From the NCBI RefSeq assembly GCF_000308455.1, contig NZ_BAFP01000065.1:1-64000 (forward strand): a stretch of DNA of 64,000 nt, in the 5' to 3' direction. Made by a program: the position numbers and the translations under genes. This document shows positions 37,216-46,252 of the stretch, one piece after another (the stretch's first letter is position 1; each line of letters starts with the position of its first letter). Below the pieces are notes generated by a model. It was not told the DNA's origin. It saw nothing but the letters and a program-made list of their open reading frames with translations, and ran no database searches. The DNA comes from Nocardia abscessus NBRC 100374. Lineage in GTDB: Bacteria > Actinomycetota > Actinomycetes > Mycobacteriales > Mycobacteriaceae.

Positions 37216-38568
37216 ATGGCACTGGTCAAGCCGCAGCAAGTGTCCGGAGGTGGGGGCGAGCACGGTCACCTCGAGGAGTTCCGCACCGATCCGATCGCCT
37301 TGATGCGCCGCGTGCGCGCCGAATGCGGCGATGTCGGCTCCTTCGAACTGGCCGGCCGCGACGTAATCCTGCTGTCGGGCGCCGAAGCCAACGAGTTCTT
37401 CTTCCGCGCCGGCGACGAGGACCTCGACCAGGGGGCGGCCTACCCGTTCATGAAGCCGATCTTCGGTGAGGGCGTCGTCTTCGACGCCCCGCCGGAACGC
37501 CGCAAGGAGATGCTGCACAACCAGGCGCTGCGAGCCGAGCACATGCGCGGGCACGCGAGCACCATCGCGCGCGAAGTGGATCAGATGCTCGCGCACTGGG
37601 GCGAGGAGGGGGAGATCGACCTGCTCGACTTCTTCGCCGAACTGACCATCTACACGTCCTCGGCCTGCCTGATCGGTGTCAAATTCCGCAACCAGCTCGA
37701 TTCCCGCTTCGCGCACCTGTACCACGAGCTCGAGCAGGGCACCGACGCCCTGGCCTACGTCGATCCCTACGCACCGATCGACAGCTTCCGTCGCCGGGAC
37801 GAGGCGCGCGCGCAGCTGGTGGAACTGGTGCAGGGCATCATGAATCAGCGCGAAGCGAACCCAGCCACAGGCAAGGACGACCGCGACATGCTCGACATCC
37901 TGATCTCGGTCAGGGACGAACACGGCGCCCCGCGATTCTCGGCCAGTGAGATCACCGGCATCTTCATCTCGATGATGTTCGCCGGGCACCACACCACCTC
38001 CGGCACCGCCGCGTGGACGATCATCGAGCTACTGCGCCATCCCGAGCTGATGGACACCGTCGTGGCCGAGCTGGACGAACTGTACGCCGACGGTTCCGAG
38101 GTCAGTCACGGCGCACTGCGCCAGATTCCGAATCTGGAGGCGACGCTGAAGGAGGTGCTGCGCCTTCATCCGCCGCTGATCATCCTGATGCGTATCGCGC
38201 GTGACGAATTCGAGGTGTGTGGACACCGCATCGCCGCCGGTGAGATGGTGGCCGCAACCCCTGCGGTGTCGAACCGGATTCCGGAGGACTTCCCGGCTCC
38301 CGACACCTTCGATCCCGGTCGCTATCTCGATCCGCGGCAGGAGGATCTGGTCAACCGCTGGACCTGGATTCCCTTCGGCGCCGGCCGCCACCGCTGCGTC
38401 GGCGCGGCATTCGCGCTCATGCAGTTGAAGGCGATCTTCTCGATCCTGCTGCGGGACTGGGAGTTCGAGTTGGCGCAGCCATCGGACACCTACCGCAACG
38501 ACCATTCCAAGATGGTGGTGCAGCTGGCCCAGCCGTGCCGCGTCCGTTACCGCCGTCGGCGGCGGTGA
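37216..38568 (+). CDS. cyp51: Sterol 14-alpha-demethylase P450
   Basis: 450 residues from ATG 37216. It follows M. tuberculosis CYP51 almost word by word: EHGHLEEFRTDPI near the start, PFMKPIFGEGVVFDAPPERR in the B-C region, MMFAGHHTTSGTAAWT in the I helix, LKEVLRLHPPLIILMR with ExxR, and WIPFGAGRHRCVGAAFA with the heme cysteine. The enzyme removes the 14-alpha-methyl group of sterols. It is directly followed by cyp125 and preceded by fprB. In mycobacteria cyp51 is also linked to an SDR, a second P450 and a TetR gene. Confidence 0.96.
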   Translation: MALVKPQQVSGGGGEHGHLEEFRTDPIALMRRVRAECGDVGSFELAGRDVILLSGAEANEFFFRAGDEDLDQGAAYPFMKPIFGEGVVFDAPPERRKEMLHNQALRAEHMRGHASTIAREVDQMLAHWGEEGEIDLLDFFAELTIYTSSACLIGVKFRNQLDSRFAHLYHELEQGTDALAYVDPYAPIDSFRRRDEARAQLVELVQGIMNQREANPATGKDDRDMLDILISVRDEHGAPRFSASEITGIFISMMFAGHHTTSGTAAWTIIELLRHPELMDTVVAELDELYADGSEVSHGALRQIPNLEATLKEVLRLHPPLIILMRIARDEFEVCGHRIAAGEMVAATPAVSNRIPEDFPAPDTFDPGRYLDPRQEDLVNRWTWIPFGAGRHRCVGAAFALMQLKAIFSILLRDWEFELAQPSDTYRNDHSKMVVQLAQPCRVRYRRRRR

Positions 38569-38622
38569 TCCCACTTCACACACCCTCTGTTCACAACGAC
38601 GTCGGCCCTCCAGGAGGACGCT

Positions 38623-39867
38623 GTGTCAGCGCCATCGCTACCCACCGGATTCGATTTCACCGATCCGGCACTGTGGGAAACCCGCAATCCCGTCGAAGAA
38701 TTCGCGCAACTGCGCCGTACCGCACCCGTGTGGTGGAACGAGCAGTCCGATGAGAGCTCCGGCGGTTTCCGCGACGGCGGCTACTGGGTGGTGAGCAGAC
38801 ATGAGGACATCAAGGAGATCTCACGCAAATGCGGGCTGTTCTCCTCGCAGCGTAAGGGCGCGGTCATCCGCCTACCCGGACAGATCACCCTCGATCAGAT
38901 CGAACTCACCGGCGCGTTGCTGGTGAATATGGACCCACCCAAACACACCAAGATCCGGCGCATCATCTCCAAGGGCTTCAGTCCGCGCGCCGTGGAAGGG
39001 CTCCGCGCGGCACTGGCCGACCGTGCCGAACGCATCGTGCGCAGCGCCAAACAGCAAGGCGGCGGCGACTTCGTCGAACAGGTCGCCTGCGAGCTACCGC
39101 TCCAGGCCATCGCCGAACTGCTCGGGGTGCCGCAAGAGGACCGGCGCAAACTGTTCGACTGGTCCAACCAGATGCTCAACTACGACGACCCCGAATACGG
39201 CGACGCCGTCACCACCGACGCCTCGACCAACGCGTCGATGGAGATCCTCGGCTACTCCTGGAACATGGCCGAGCAGCGTCGCGCCCAGCCGGGCGACGAC
39301 ATCGTGACCCAACTGGTCAATGCCGACCTCGACGGCGAAGCCCTCGGCTCCGACGAATTCGGCTTCTTCGTGATTCTGCTCGCCGTCGCAGGCAACGAGA
39401 CCACCCGCAATGCCATCACTCACGGCATGAAAGCGTTCATCGACAACCCGGACCAGTGGGAACTGTACAAACAGCAGCGCCCCCGGACCGCCCCGGACGA
39501 AATCATCCGCTGGGCCACGCCCGTCACCGCCTTCCAGCGCACCGCCACCGCCGATACCGAACTCGGGGGAAAACTCATCCGCGAGGGGCAGCGCGTCGGA
39601 CTGTTCTACAGCTCCGCCAATTTCGATGAGGAAGCGTTCGCCGATCCGTTCTCCTTCGATGTGCTCCGCGACCCCAATCCGCATCTGGCCTTCGGCGGCA
39701 CCGGGGCGCACTTCTGTGTCGGCGCGAATCTGGCCCGCCTGGAGATAGATCTGATGTTCAACGCCATCGCCGACGTCATGCCGAACCTGACCCAGCTCGC
39801 CGAGCCCGAACGCTTGCGTTCGGGCTGGATCAACGGCATCAAACACTGGCAGGTCAGCTACGGGTAA
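38623..39867 (+). CDS. cyp125: CYP125-family steroid side-chain P450
   Basis: 414 residues from GTG 38623 with AGGAGG at 38612-38617. It closely follows M. tuberculosis CYP125A1: LPTGFDFTDPALWE, LLVNMDPPKHTKIRRIISKGFSPRAVE, VAGNETTRNAITHGM in the I helix, AFGGTGAHFCVGANLA with the heme cysteine and the C-terminal RLRSGWINGIKHWQV. CYP125 oxidises the terminal side-chain carbon of cholesterol and related steroids, the first step of side-chain degradation. It is co-transcribed with cyp51 by position. Confidence 0.95.
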   Translation: MSAPSLPTGFDFTDPALWETRNPVEEFAQLRRTAPVWWNEQSDESSGGFRDGGYWVVSRHEDIKEISRKCGLFSSQRKGAVIRLPGQITLDQIELTGALLVNMDPPKHTKIRRIISKGFSPRAVEGLRAALADRAERIVRSAKQQGGGDFVEQVACELPLQAIAELLGVPQEDRRKLFDWSNQMLNYDDPEYGDAVTTDASTNASMEILGYSWNMAEQRRAQPGDDIVTQLVNADLDGEALGSDEFGFFVILLAVAGNETTRNAITHGMKAFIDNPDQWELYKQQRPRTAPDEIIRWATPVTAFQRTATADTELGGKLIREGQRVGLFYSSANFDEEAFADPFSFDVLRDPNPHLAFGGTGAHFCVGANLARLEIDLMFNAIADVMPNLTQLAEPERLRSGWINGIKHWQVSYG

Positions 39868-39935
39868 CCGGGCGGCCACGCGACACCGCGACGTCTAGTC
39901 CGGCCGCATCACCGCCGCCCGGGCCCGTCTGCGGG

Positions 39936-40538
39936 TCACCGGCGCAGGATGCGCAGGACGAGAGATCCGGCATTCCCCGCGTTACGAGCGCGGGAGGCGT
40001 AGCCGACTTCGGCGTCGATCAGCGCCTCCGCGTACAGATCTTCGAGGATCCGCACCGCGGCGGGGTCGGCGTCGGGTCCCAGTGCCGCACGAACACGGCG
40101 GTTTATCTCGTCGGTGATGCGATCACGGAGTCGGGCGATGTCGTGGGAATCGCCCGACTCGGCCGCTGCGTCGTCGGCGCATGACTTCGTCAATGTTGTG
40201 AATGTGCCGTGGGCTTCGGCGTCCCGTTCCCATCCGGTCGTGATCCCTACGTCGGGTGTTGCGACGGATTCGATGCTCTCGACGGCATCGAGGCTTTCGG
40301 ATGAAGACGCCGCCCGCCAGACGATTTCGGCCACGAGTTGCTCCTTGAAGTCTTAGTAGGTGTACACGGTGGTTGTCGCGATGTCGGCATCTTCGGCGGC
40401 CGCGCACCACGTGGAACTTCGGAAAGCCCGTTCGAGACAGTGCTCGCGGCGCCGAATCGAGGAGTCGTTCAAAGGTTTCGGCGCCGTCACCAGAGATTTC
40501 GAACTCGGTTGCCCCGATGTGGACCCTATATCGGACAC
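39936..40538 (-). pseudogene. TetR-family regulator, inactivated by in-frame stop
   Basis: On the minus strand the frame 40538-40356 ends ...AAAEDADIATTTVYTY and meets TAA at 40355-40353. The same frame then continues DFKEQLVAEIVW and runs to 39936. This lines up with the intact TetR at 41598 (IAAEAGVGTATAYTYFSSKEHLIAEVYW) without a gap, so the stop replaces a residue just after the HTH. The C-terminal part (DIARLRDRITDEINRRVRAALG) also matches. The first helices are poorly conserved, consistent with decay. A truncated protein from GTG 40334 is possible but would lack the DNA-binding domain. Confidence 0.7.
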
Positions 40539-40563
40539 ATGTATGGATGATATTCTGGACAGC
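40531..40563 (+). promoter_or_regulatory. TetR-type operator, site f (double)
   Basis: TCGGACACATGTATGG (40531-40546) and TTCTGGACAGC (40553-40563). The spacing and order mirror site e on the opposite strand. It lies between the tetR pseudogene and the divergent SDR at 40667. Confidence 0.65.
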
Positions 40564-40666
40564 AGTACAAGCGCCAGGTTTTCGCAGTGAGATCAAGGCC
40601 ATAGTGGGTCGTCCGAGATACCGCCACGGCGGCCGGCTCTTGGCTTGCAGGAGGTATCGAAGTTCG

Positions 40667-41497
40667 ATGAGCACACAATCGGTAGCGGGACGCGCCATCG
40701 TGATCACCGGAGGCGCACGCGGGATCGGGCGAGCGATCGCCGCGGAGCTGTGTCGGCGTGGTGCGATGGTTGTCATCGGCGATATCGACGCCGAGGCCGC
40801 CGCGCAGACCGCCACCGTGTTGGGCCTCGCGGGCGGCTTCGCGCTCGACGTCACCGATCCCGCCTCGTTCGAGGCGTTCCTGGCTCGGGCGCTCGAGCTG
40901 GTCGGCTCGGTCGATGTGCTGATCAGCAACGCCGGGGTCATGCCGATCGGCGCATTCACCGACGAGTCCGATGACATCACCCGCCGGATTCTGGACGTCA
41001 ACGTCTATGGGGTAATGCTCGGTACGAAACTCGTTCTGCCGCACATGCTCTCGCGCGGGCGTGGGCACTGCGTGAATATCTCGTCACTGGCCGGTGAGAA
41101 TCCGACTCCGGGTATGGTCACCTACTGCGCGAGCAAGCAGGCGGTCTCGAGCTTCACCGAATCTTTGCGGCGCGAATACCGCGGCCGGGGTGTGCATTTC
41201 TCGGCGGTGCTGCCCACATTCACTCGCACGGAGATGATTGCCGGAACCCGGGCCCCGTTCGGGTTGCTGGCGGAGCCGGATAATGTCGCTCGTGCCGTCG
41301 CAGACCTGGTGGCGCGGCCGCGCCGCAGGGTCACGGTCACCCGATTGGCCGGCTGGCTTGCGGCGGCGAACAAAGTGACCCCCCGGCCGATCGGTGAGTT
41401 CATGATCCGCCGACTCGGGATCGATCACGTCTTCCTGGAGGATGTGGACCGGGACGCGCGCGCGATCTATGACGAACGACTCCGCCGAACTCGGTGA
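40667..41497 (+). CDS. Short-chain dehydrogenase/reductase
   Basis: 276 residues from ATG 40667 with AGGAGGT at 40649-40655; the frame is open upstream but without support. ITGGARGIG is the nucleotide-binding motif, ISNAGVMP the NAG motif, and SSLAGENPTPGMVTYCASK the Ser-Tyr-Lys active site. The C-terminal extension (RLAGWLAAANKVTPRPIGEF) is typical of membrane-associated lipid SDRs. The substrate is unknown; its operator places it in the regulon. Confidence 0.92.
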   Translation: MSTQSVAGRAIVITGGARGIGRAIAAELCRRGAMVVIGDIDAEAAAQTATVLGLAGGFALDVTDPASFEAFLARALELVGSVDVLISNAGVMPIGAFTDESDDITRRILDVNVYGVMLGTKLVLPHMLSRGRGHCVNISSLAGENPTPGMVTYCASKQAVSSFTESLRREYRGRGVHFSAVLPTFTRTEMIAGTRAPFGLLAEPDNVARAVADLVARPRRRVTVTRLAGWLAAANKVTPRPIGEFMIRRLGIDHVFLEDVDRDARAIYDERLRRTR

Positions 41498-41567
41498 CGC
41501 TCGCGGTCGGCCACCGACTGTCCAACTGCCACGGAAGAAGGGCACAAGGGCGCGCGTCGAATTGTTC

Positions 41568-41605
41568 TGGACAACTGTCGGTGTAGCATTCGGACACATG
41601 TCCGC
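41568..41605 (+). promoter_or_regulatory. TetR-type operator, site g (double, over tetR start)
   Basis: TGGACAACTGTCGG (41568-41581) and the perfect palindrome CGGACACATGTCCG (41591-41604), which contains the ATG at 41598. This overlap with the start of tetR itself is the strongest argument that the encoded protein binds these sites and represses its own gene. Confidence 0.75.
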
Positions 41606-42173
41606 ACCTATGTCGACCCACACCGAAGCCACGCGCCGCCGCCTGAGCGGCAAACAGGCCGAGACGGTCGACCGGCTCACCAAGACGGCGGTGCAGGTGC
41701 TGACTCGCCAGGGCTACGCCGGTACGACGATGCGGTTGATCGCCGCCGAAGCCGGGGTCGGCACGGCCACCGCCTACACCTACTTCTCCTCGAAAGAGCA
41801 TCTGATCGCGGAGGTGTACTGGCGACAACTGGTCGCGACGACGCCCGCCGACCTGCCCGACGCCGATGCGGCCACCCGTGCGATCGCGGTGCTGCGACAG
41901 GCGGCCATGCTGATTGCCGATGAACCCGCGCTGGCCGCCGCGATGAGCCAAGCGCTGCTCGGCGACGACCCCGATGTCGCACATCTGCGCCTACGCATCG
42001 GCGGCGAGATCCGCTCACGCCTGACCGAGGCCCTGGGTAGCGAGAACGCCGAGGACCTGGAATGCCTCGAAATGCTGTACTCGGGAGCGATGCTGCAAGC
42101 CGGGATGGGGCACCTGACCTACGCGGAAGTCGCCGACCGACTGGAGAGGTCTGCCCGGCGCCTGCTCGCCTGA
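41598..42173 (+). CDS. TetR-family regulator, candidate repressor of the sterol/lipid regulon
   Basis: 191 residues from ATG 41598; ATG 41610 is an alternative that would leave the palindromic operator wholly upstream. The N-terminal HTH is clear: TTMRLIAAEAGVGTATAYTYFSSKEHLIAEVYW. The C-terminal ligand domain (LRLRIGGEIRSRLTEALGSENAEDL) has homology with the broken paralogue at 39936-40538. Context with cyp51, an SDR and a second P450 parallels the Rv0767c neighbourhood of mycobacteria. The ligand may be a steroid or its CoA ester, which is inference. Confidence 0.92.
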   Translation: MSAPMSTHTEATRRRLSGKQAETVDRLTKTAVQVLTRQGYAGTTMRLIAAEAGVGTATAYTYFSSKEHLIAEVYWRQLVATTPADLPDADAATRAIAVLRQAAMLIADEPALAAAMSQALLGDDPDVAHLRLRIGGEIRSRLTEALGSENAEDLECLEMLYSGAMLQAGMGHLTYAEVADRLERSARRLLA

Positions 42174-42222
42174 CACCGCGACCGGGCGGCCCACATCCGA
42201 TTACGGGTCGGGATGCTGGGAT

Positions 42223-42975
42223 TCAAGATGATTTGTGCGGTACCGCGGTCACCAGGCCGCCGTCCATCACGAATTCCGATCCGGTCGCATACGAGGATTC
42301 GTCGCTGGCCAGGAACAGTACGAAGGTGGAGACCTCCCTCGACTCGGCTGGGCGCCCGAGGGGGATGGTCACCAGGTCCTCGGGCAGCCCCGCGGTCATC
42401 GGGGTGCGGATCAGGCCGGGGTGGATGGAGTTGACGCGAATGTTGTGCGGCGCCAGTTCGAGTGCCGCCGATTTCGCCAGGCCGCGCACAGCCCACTTCG
42501 ATGCCACATAGCCGTGCGCCCAGGGTGCACCGCGCAGGCCCTCGATCGACGAGACATTGATGATGGAACCGCCACCGCCGGCATTGATCATCGCCTCCGC
42601 TGAGGCTCGCATGCCCAGGAACGTCCCGGTGAGGTTGACGTCGATGATCCGGCGCCACTTGTCGAGATCGAACCTCTGGATCGGTCCACCGTTGACGATG
42701 CCCGCATTGTTCACCAGGACGTTCAGTGTCCCGAATTCCTCGACCGCCCGGGCCACCGCGACGTCCCAGTGGTCGGGCTCGGCGACATCGAGGTGAACGA
42801 AAACCGCTGCGTCTCCGAGGGATGCGGCCAGCGCCGCGCCCTCGTCGTCGAGTATGTCACCGATGACCACCTTGGCGCCCTCGGAAACCAGCAGTCGGGC
42901 GTGCTCGGCGCCCATTCCACGCGCGCCACCGCTGATCAGCGCGACTTTGCCGTCTACACGTCCCATGCCGGTCAC
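42223..42975 (-). CDS. 3-alpha/20-beta-hydroxysteroid dehydrogenase-like SDR
   Basis: 250 residues from GTG 42975, or 247 from ATG 42966; neither has a strong ribosome-binding site. It closely resembles M. tuberculosis FabG3 (Rv2002): GKVALISGGARGMG, KVVIGDILDDEG, VLVNNAGIVNGG, IINVSSIEGL... HGYVASKWAV and FLASDESSYATGSEFVMDGG. The family reversibly oxidises steroid hydroxyls with NAD(H). The steroid assignment agrees with the neighbouring cyp51 and cyp125. Operator site h lies between it and the divergent gene at 43080. Confidence 0.9.
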   Translation of the reverse strand: MTGMGRVDGKVALISGGARGMGAEHARLLVSEGAKVVIGDILDDEGAALAASLGDAAVFVHLDVAEPDHWDVAVARAVEEFGTLNVLVNNAGIVNGGPIQRFDLDKWRRIIDVNLTGTFLGMRASAEAMINAGGGGSIINVSSIEGLRGAPWAHGYVASKWAVRGLAKSAALELAPHNIRVNSIHPGLIRTPMTAGLPEDLVTIPLGRPAESREVSTFVLFLASDESSYATGSEFVMDGGLVTAVPHKSS

Positions 42976-42999
42976 GCTAGCATCCGACTGTACCGAAAT

Positions 43000-43015
43000 C
43001 CAGACAACTGTCTGG
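43000..43015 (+). promoter_or_regulatory. TetR-type operator, site h
   Basis: CCAGACAACTGTCTGG, a perfect 16-bp inverted repeat with a two-base centre. It is shared by the divergent SDR (start 42975) and reductase (start 43080). Confidence 0.75.
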
Positions 43016-43079
43016 AACTATGAACGGACTGGCGGGTGGTCATCTGTCCCACTCGGCCCGCGTACCCCGAGGAGTATCC

Positions 43080-44159
43080 ATGTCTTTTCGTGTAGCCCAT
43101 GTGGGCACCGGAAACGTCGGCCGCCTGGCCCTGGCCGGTCTGATCGACAGCCCGACCTACGAGTTGACCGGAGTGTGCGTGTCGACGGAGAGCAAGGTGG
43201 GCCGGGATGCGGGTGAACTCGCCGGGCTCGACACCATCACCGGGATCACCGCCGTGGGAAATCTCGATGCGCTGCTGGCGACCGGACCCGACTGTGTTGT
43301 CTACTGCGCGATGGGGGATACGCGGCTGCGGGGCGCGATGGAGGACTGCCGGCGGCTGCTCGCCGCTGGTGTGGATGTGGTGGGCTCGGCGCCGGGGATG
43401 TTGCAGTATCCGTGGCAGGCTCTGCCCGCCAAGTACATCGCCGCAGTGGAAGCTGCCGCGGAGCAGGGTAATTCGAGCCTGTTCATCACCGGTGTCGACC
43501 CGGGATTCGCCAACGACCTGCTGCCACTGGCGCTGGCGGGAACCTGTCAGACCGTCGAGCGTGTGCGTTGTATGGAGATCGCCGACTACGCCACCTACGA
43601 CGGGGCGACGGTCATGTTCGACGTCATGGGCTTCGGGAAGCCGCTCGACGAGGTGCCGATGCTGCTGCAGCCGGGAATCCTCGGCCTCGCGTGGGGGCCC
43701 GCGATCCGGCAGTTGGGCGCCGGACTCGGCGTCACCGTCGATGCCATTACCGAGAGCTACGAACGGGTCCCAGCGCCTGAGGGTTTCGATATCGCGGCGG
43801 GGCACATCCCCGCTGGAGGTCTGGCCGCTCTGCGTTTCGAGGTGCGCGGGATTGTCGCAGGCGAGCCCGTGATCGTGATCGAGCACATCACCCGACTCCG
43901 GGAGGATCTCTGCCCGGAATGGCCGCAGCCGGCGCAGAGCGGCGGCTCCTACCGCGTCGAGATCGTCGGCGAGCCTTCATATCACGTCGATGTCCGTCCC
44001 GCGAGCCGCAAGGGCGACCACAACCACGCGGCGATCGTCGCCGCCGCCGGGCGCATCGTGAACTCGATCCCCGCAGTGGTCGCCGCACCGCCGGGGATTC
44101 GGACGACCCTCGATCTGCCGCTGATCACCCGGCCCGGGGTCGTCGCGACCTCGGCCTGA
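43080..44159 (+). CDS. Dihydrodipicolinate-reductase-like NAD(P)-dependent oxidoreductase
   Basis: 359 residues from ATG 43080 with GAGGAG upstream. VAHVGTGNVGRLALAGL is the Rossmann motif; FITGVDPGFANDLLPLALAG and YATYDGATVMFDVMGFGKP belong to the large actinobacterial family related to 2,4-diaminopentanoate dehydrogenase and DapB-like proteins. Members are abundant in mycobacteria and nocardiae, often in lipid or steroid loci, and mostly uncharacterised. Confidence 0.85.
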   Translation: MSFRVAHVGTGNVGRLALAGLIDSPTYELTGVCVSTESKVGRDAGELAGLDTITGITAVGNLDALLATGPDCVVYCAMGDTRLRGAMEDCRRLLAAGVDVVGSAPGMLQYPWQALPAKYIAAVEAAAEQGNSSLFITGVDPGFANDLLPLALAGTCQTVERVRCMEIADYATYDGATVMFDVMGFGKPLDEVPMLLQPGILGLAWGPAIRQLGAGLGVTVDAITESYERVPAPEGFDIAAGHIPAGGLAALRFEVRGIVAGEPVIVIEHITRLREDLCPEWPQPAQSGGSYRVEIVGEPSYHVDVRPASRKGDHNHAAIVAAAGRIVNSIPAVVAAPPGIRTTLDLPLITRPGVVATSA

Positions 44160-44545
44160 GAACCGGCGGACGCTCTCGGCTACCTTCCCCTCGGCAGCCG
44201 GGAGTTCGCCGCGAAAGGACGGGATCGCGGGCGGCAGTCAGTATCGAGGCTGCCGTCTGCGCTGGGGTGGCCGTTGCGGCCTCGACGTGTCCAAGGAGTG
44301 CTCGCAACGGCAGATTATGGTCCGCCGCAGCATGGTCGACCACTGCCTCGAGAAGTTGGAATACCAACTGATCATATTTCTGGAACCATGTCTGGAATGT
44401 GGTCTAGGTCATCTGGTAGCGTCACCCGCATAGCACGCGCGGTCCGCGAAGCCGCACCGATCGGCAGGGGTGCGCGCAAGCGCCCGGATCCACATTTCGC
44501 CGAGCACAAAGAATCGGTATGGCCATGCGTAACGGAGGAGTGCCG
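44160..44545 (+). other. Intergenic region upstream of the mce operon
   Basis: About 385 bases without a convincing gene. A short frame from 44274 has no family similarity. The operator-like site i (44381-44395) sits in an AT-richer stretch (44356-44400) that is the likely mce promoter, about 150 bases before yrbEA. Confidence 0.6.
44381..44395 (+). promoter_or_regulatory. TetR-type operator, site i, upstream of mce
   Basis: TGGAACCATGTCTGG with further TCTGG and GGTCTAGG elements around it. It is the most degenerate of the nine sites (GGAAC instead of GGACA). Confidence 0.5.
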
Positions 44546-45385
44546 ATGACGGCTGCCCTTAGGGAAGAAGCGACAGCAGCTCAGGTACTCCGCCGAAACT
44601 TCACCGATACAGTGATTTCCAGCCTGGCCACTCTCGGCCGAGCACTGCGAATCGGCGCCGACGCAATCCGCATCGGATCGACGGATGCGATCCGGCTGCG
44701 TTTTCAGGTGCACGAAACCCTTGCCCAGGCATGGTTCTTGATCCGGGTCACGGCAGTGCCGAGCATCTTGATGGCGATCCCGTTCGGTGTCATTGTCTCC
44801 GCGCAAGTCGGAAATATCGTCTCGCAGCTCGGCGCCGACTCGATGATCGGTGCCGCTGGTGGACTCGGTGTGGTGAAGCAGGGCGCGCCGATGGCGACCG
44901 CGATGCTGCTCGGCGGGGCGGGCGCCGCGGCCATCGCGTCCGATCTGGGGGCACGCACCATTCGGGAAGAGGTCGACGCGATGCGGGTCATGGGCGTCGA
45001 TCCGATTCAGCGGCTGGTCGTTCCGCGTATCGCCGCGATGATGCTGGTCGCGCCGCTGCTCAATATCTTGATCATCTTCGTCGGCATCGCGTCGGGTTTC
45101 GCGGTCGCGGTGTCCGCGCTGGATGTCACACCCGGTAGCTACTGGGAGTCGTTCGGTTCGTTCACCACACCGATCGACGTCTGGGTTTCCGTGGTCAAAG
45201 CGCTGATCTTCGGATTCCTGGTGGTGGTGATCGCCTGCCAGCGCGGTCTCGAGGCGAAGGGCGGACCGCGTGGTGTGGCGGACGGGGTCAATGCCGCGGT
45301 CGTGATGTCGGTGGCCGCGGTGGCCGTCCTGAATATCGCGATCACGCAGGTCGTCACCATGTTCTTCCCGGTGAGGATGGCGTGA
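44546..45385 (+). CDS. yrbEA: YrbEA / MlaE-type permease of the Mce transporter
   Basis: 279 residues from ATG 44546 behind GGAGGAG. It has the five to six membrane helices of MlaE permeases and the conserved cytoplasmic EEVDAMRVMGVDPIQRLVVPR (EExDA) motif that contacts the ATPase. With YrbEB it forms the inner-membrane channel through which lipids or steroids bound by MceA-F enter. The MceG/MkL ATPase is not in the window, as usual for actinobacteria. The ATGA junction couples it to yrbEB. Confidence 0.95.
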   Translation: MTAALREEATAAQVLRRNFTDTVISSLATLGRALRIGADAIRIGSTDAIRLRFQVHETLAQAWFLIRVTAVPSILMAIPFGVIVSAQVGNIVSQLGADSMIGAAGGLGVVKQGAPMATAMLLGGAGAAAIASDLGARTIREEVDAMRVMGVDPIQRLVVPRIAAMMLVAPLLNILIIFVGIASGFAVAVSALDVTPGSYWESFGSFTTPIDVWVSVVKALIFGFLVVVIACQRGLEAKGGPRGVADGVNAAVVMSVAAVAVLNIAITQVVTMFFPVRMA

Positions 45386-46248
45386 TGACCGCATCGCCGT
45401 ACCTCCCCGCCGGGCTGCGGTGGGCAGGTCGGAGGCTTCGGCGAGTCCGTCCGCTGGGGCCGATCGAGTCGATCGGATTCGTGATCGGCTTCGCCTGGCA
45501 GGTCTTGTCGTCCGTGCCTTACACCATGGTGCATTACCGACGCCAGACCATCACGGTGATCACGGATATGACCTGGGGGCGCGGTTCGGTGATCATCGGT
45601 GGCGGCGTGGTGCCGCTCATGCTCCTATTGGGTGCGGCGATGGGCGGTTCCATCGGCATCGAGGCATTCAGCACGCTCGATCTGTTGTCACTCGGTCAGC
45701 TCAGCGGTCTCATCTCGGCCTTCGGCATCACCCGCGAGCTCGCGCCGATCGCGGCGGGAGTCGGATTCGCGGCGCAAGCCGGTTGCCGGATGACAGCGGA
45801 GATCGGATCCATGCGCATCTCCGAAGAAATCGACGCGCTCGAATCGCTCGGTATCCGATCGGTGCCGTTCGTCGTGACCACTCGGGCTATCGCCGGGGTG
45901 GTCGCGGTCGCGCCGGCTTTCGTCGTCGCGCTGCTGCTCAGTTACTTCTCCTGCGAACTGATCGTGACCACCATCCACGGCACGCCATCCGGCACATACG
46001 ACCATTATTTCGATCAATTCGTGGCCGGTTGGGATGTCGTTGCCGCGACCATCAAGGTGATGCTGTTCGCGATCGCCGTCGTGCTGATCCACTGCTATCA
46101 GGGCTACTTCGCCACCGGCGGCCCGGAAGGAGTCGGTATCGCTTCCGGACGTGCCATCAGGGCCAGTCTCGTCGCCATCATCGCGCTCGACATGGTCGCG
46201 ACAATCGTGCTGTGGGGATTTCAATCTCCCGTTTCATTCACGGGGTGA
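45385..46248 (+). CDS. yrbEB: YrbEB / MlaE-type permease of the Mce transporter
   Basis: 287 residues; ATG 45385 overlaps the yrbEA stop by one base. Same fold as YrbEA, with SEEIDALESLGIRSVPFVVTTR as its EExDA coupling motif and MTAEIGSMR before it. It pairs with YrbEA in the cytoplasmic membrane. Confidence 0.95.
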   Translation: MTASPYLPAGLRWAGRRLRRVRPLGPIESIGFVIGFAWQVLSSVPYTMVHYRRQTITVITDMTWGRGSVIIGGGVVPLMLLLGAAMGGSIGIEAFSTLDLLSLGQLSGLISAFGITRELAPIAAGVGFAAQAGCRMTAEIGSMRISEEIDALESLGIRSVPFVVTTRAIAGVVAVAPAFVVALLLSYFSCELIVTTIHGTPSGTYDHYFDQFVAGWDVVAATIKVMLFAIAVVLIHCYQGYFATGGPEGVGIASGRAIRASLVAIIALDMVATIVLWGFQSPVSFTG

Positions 46249-46252
46249 ATTC

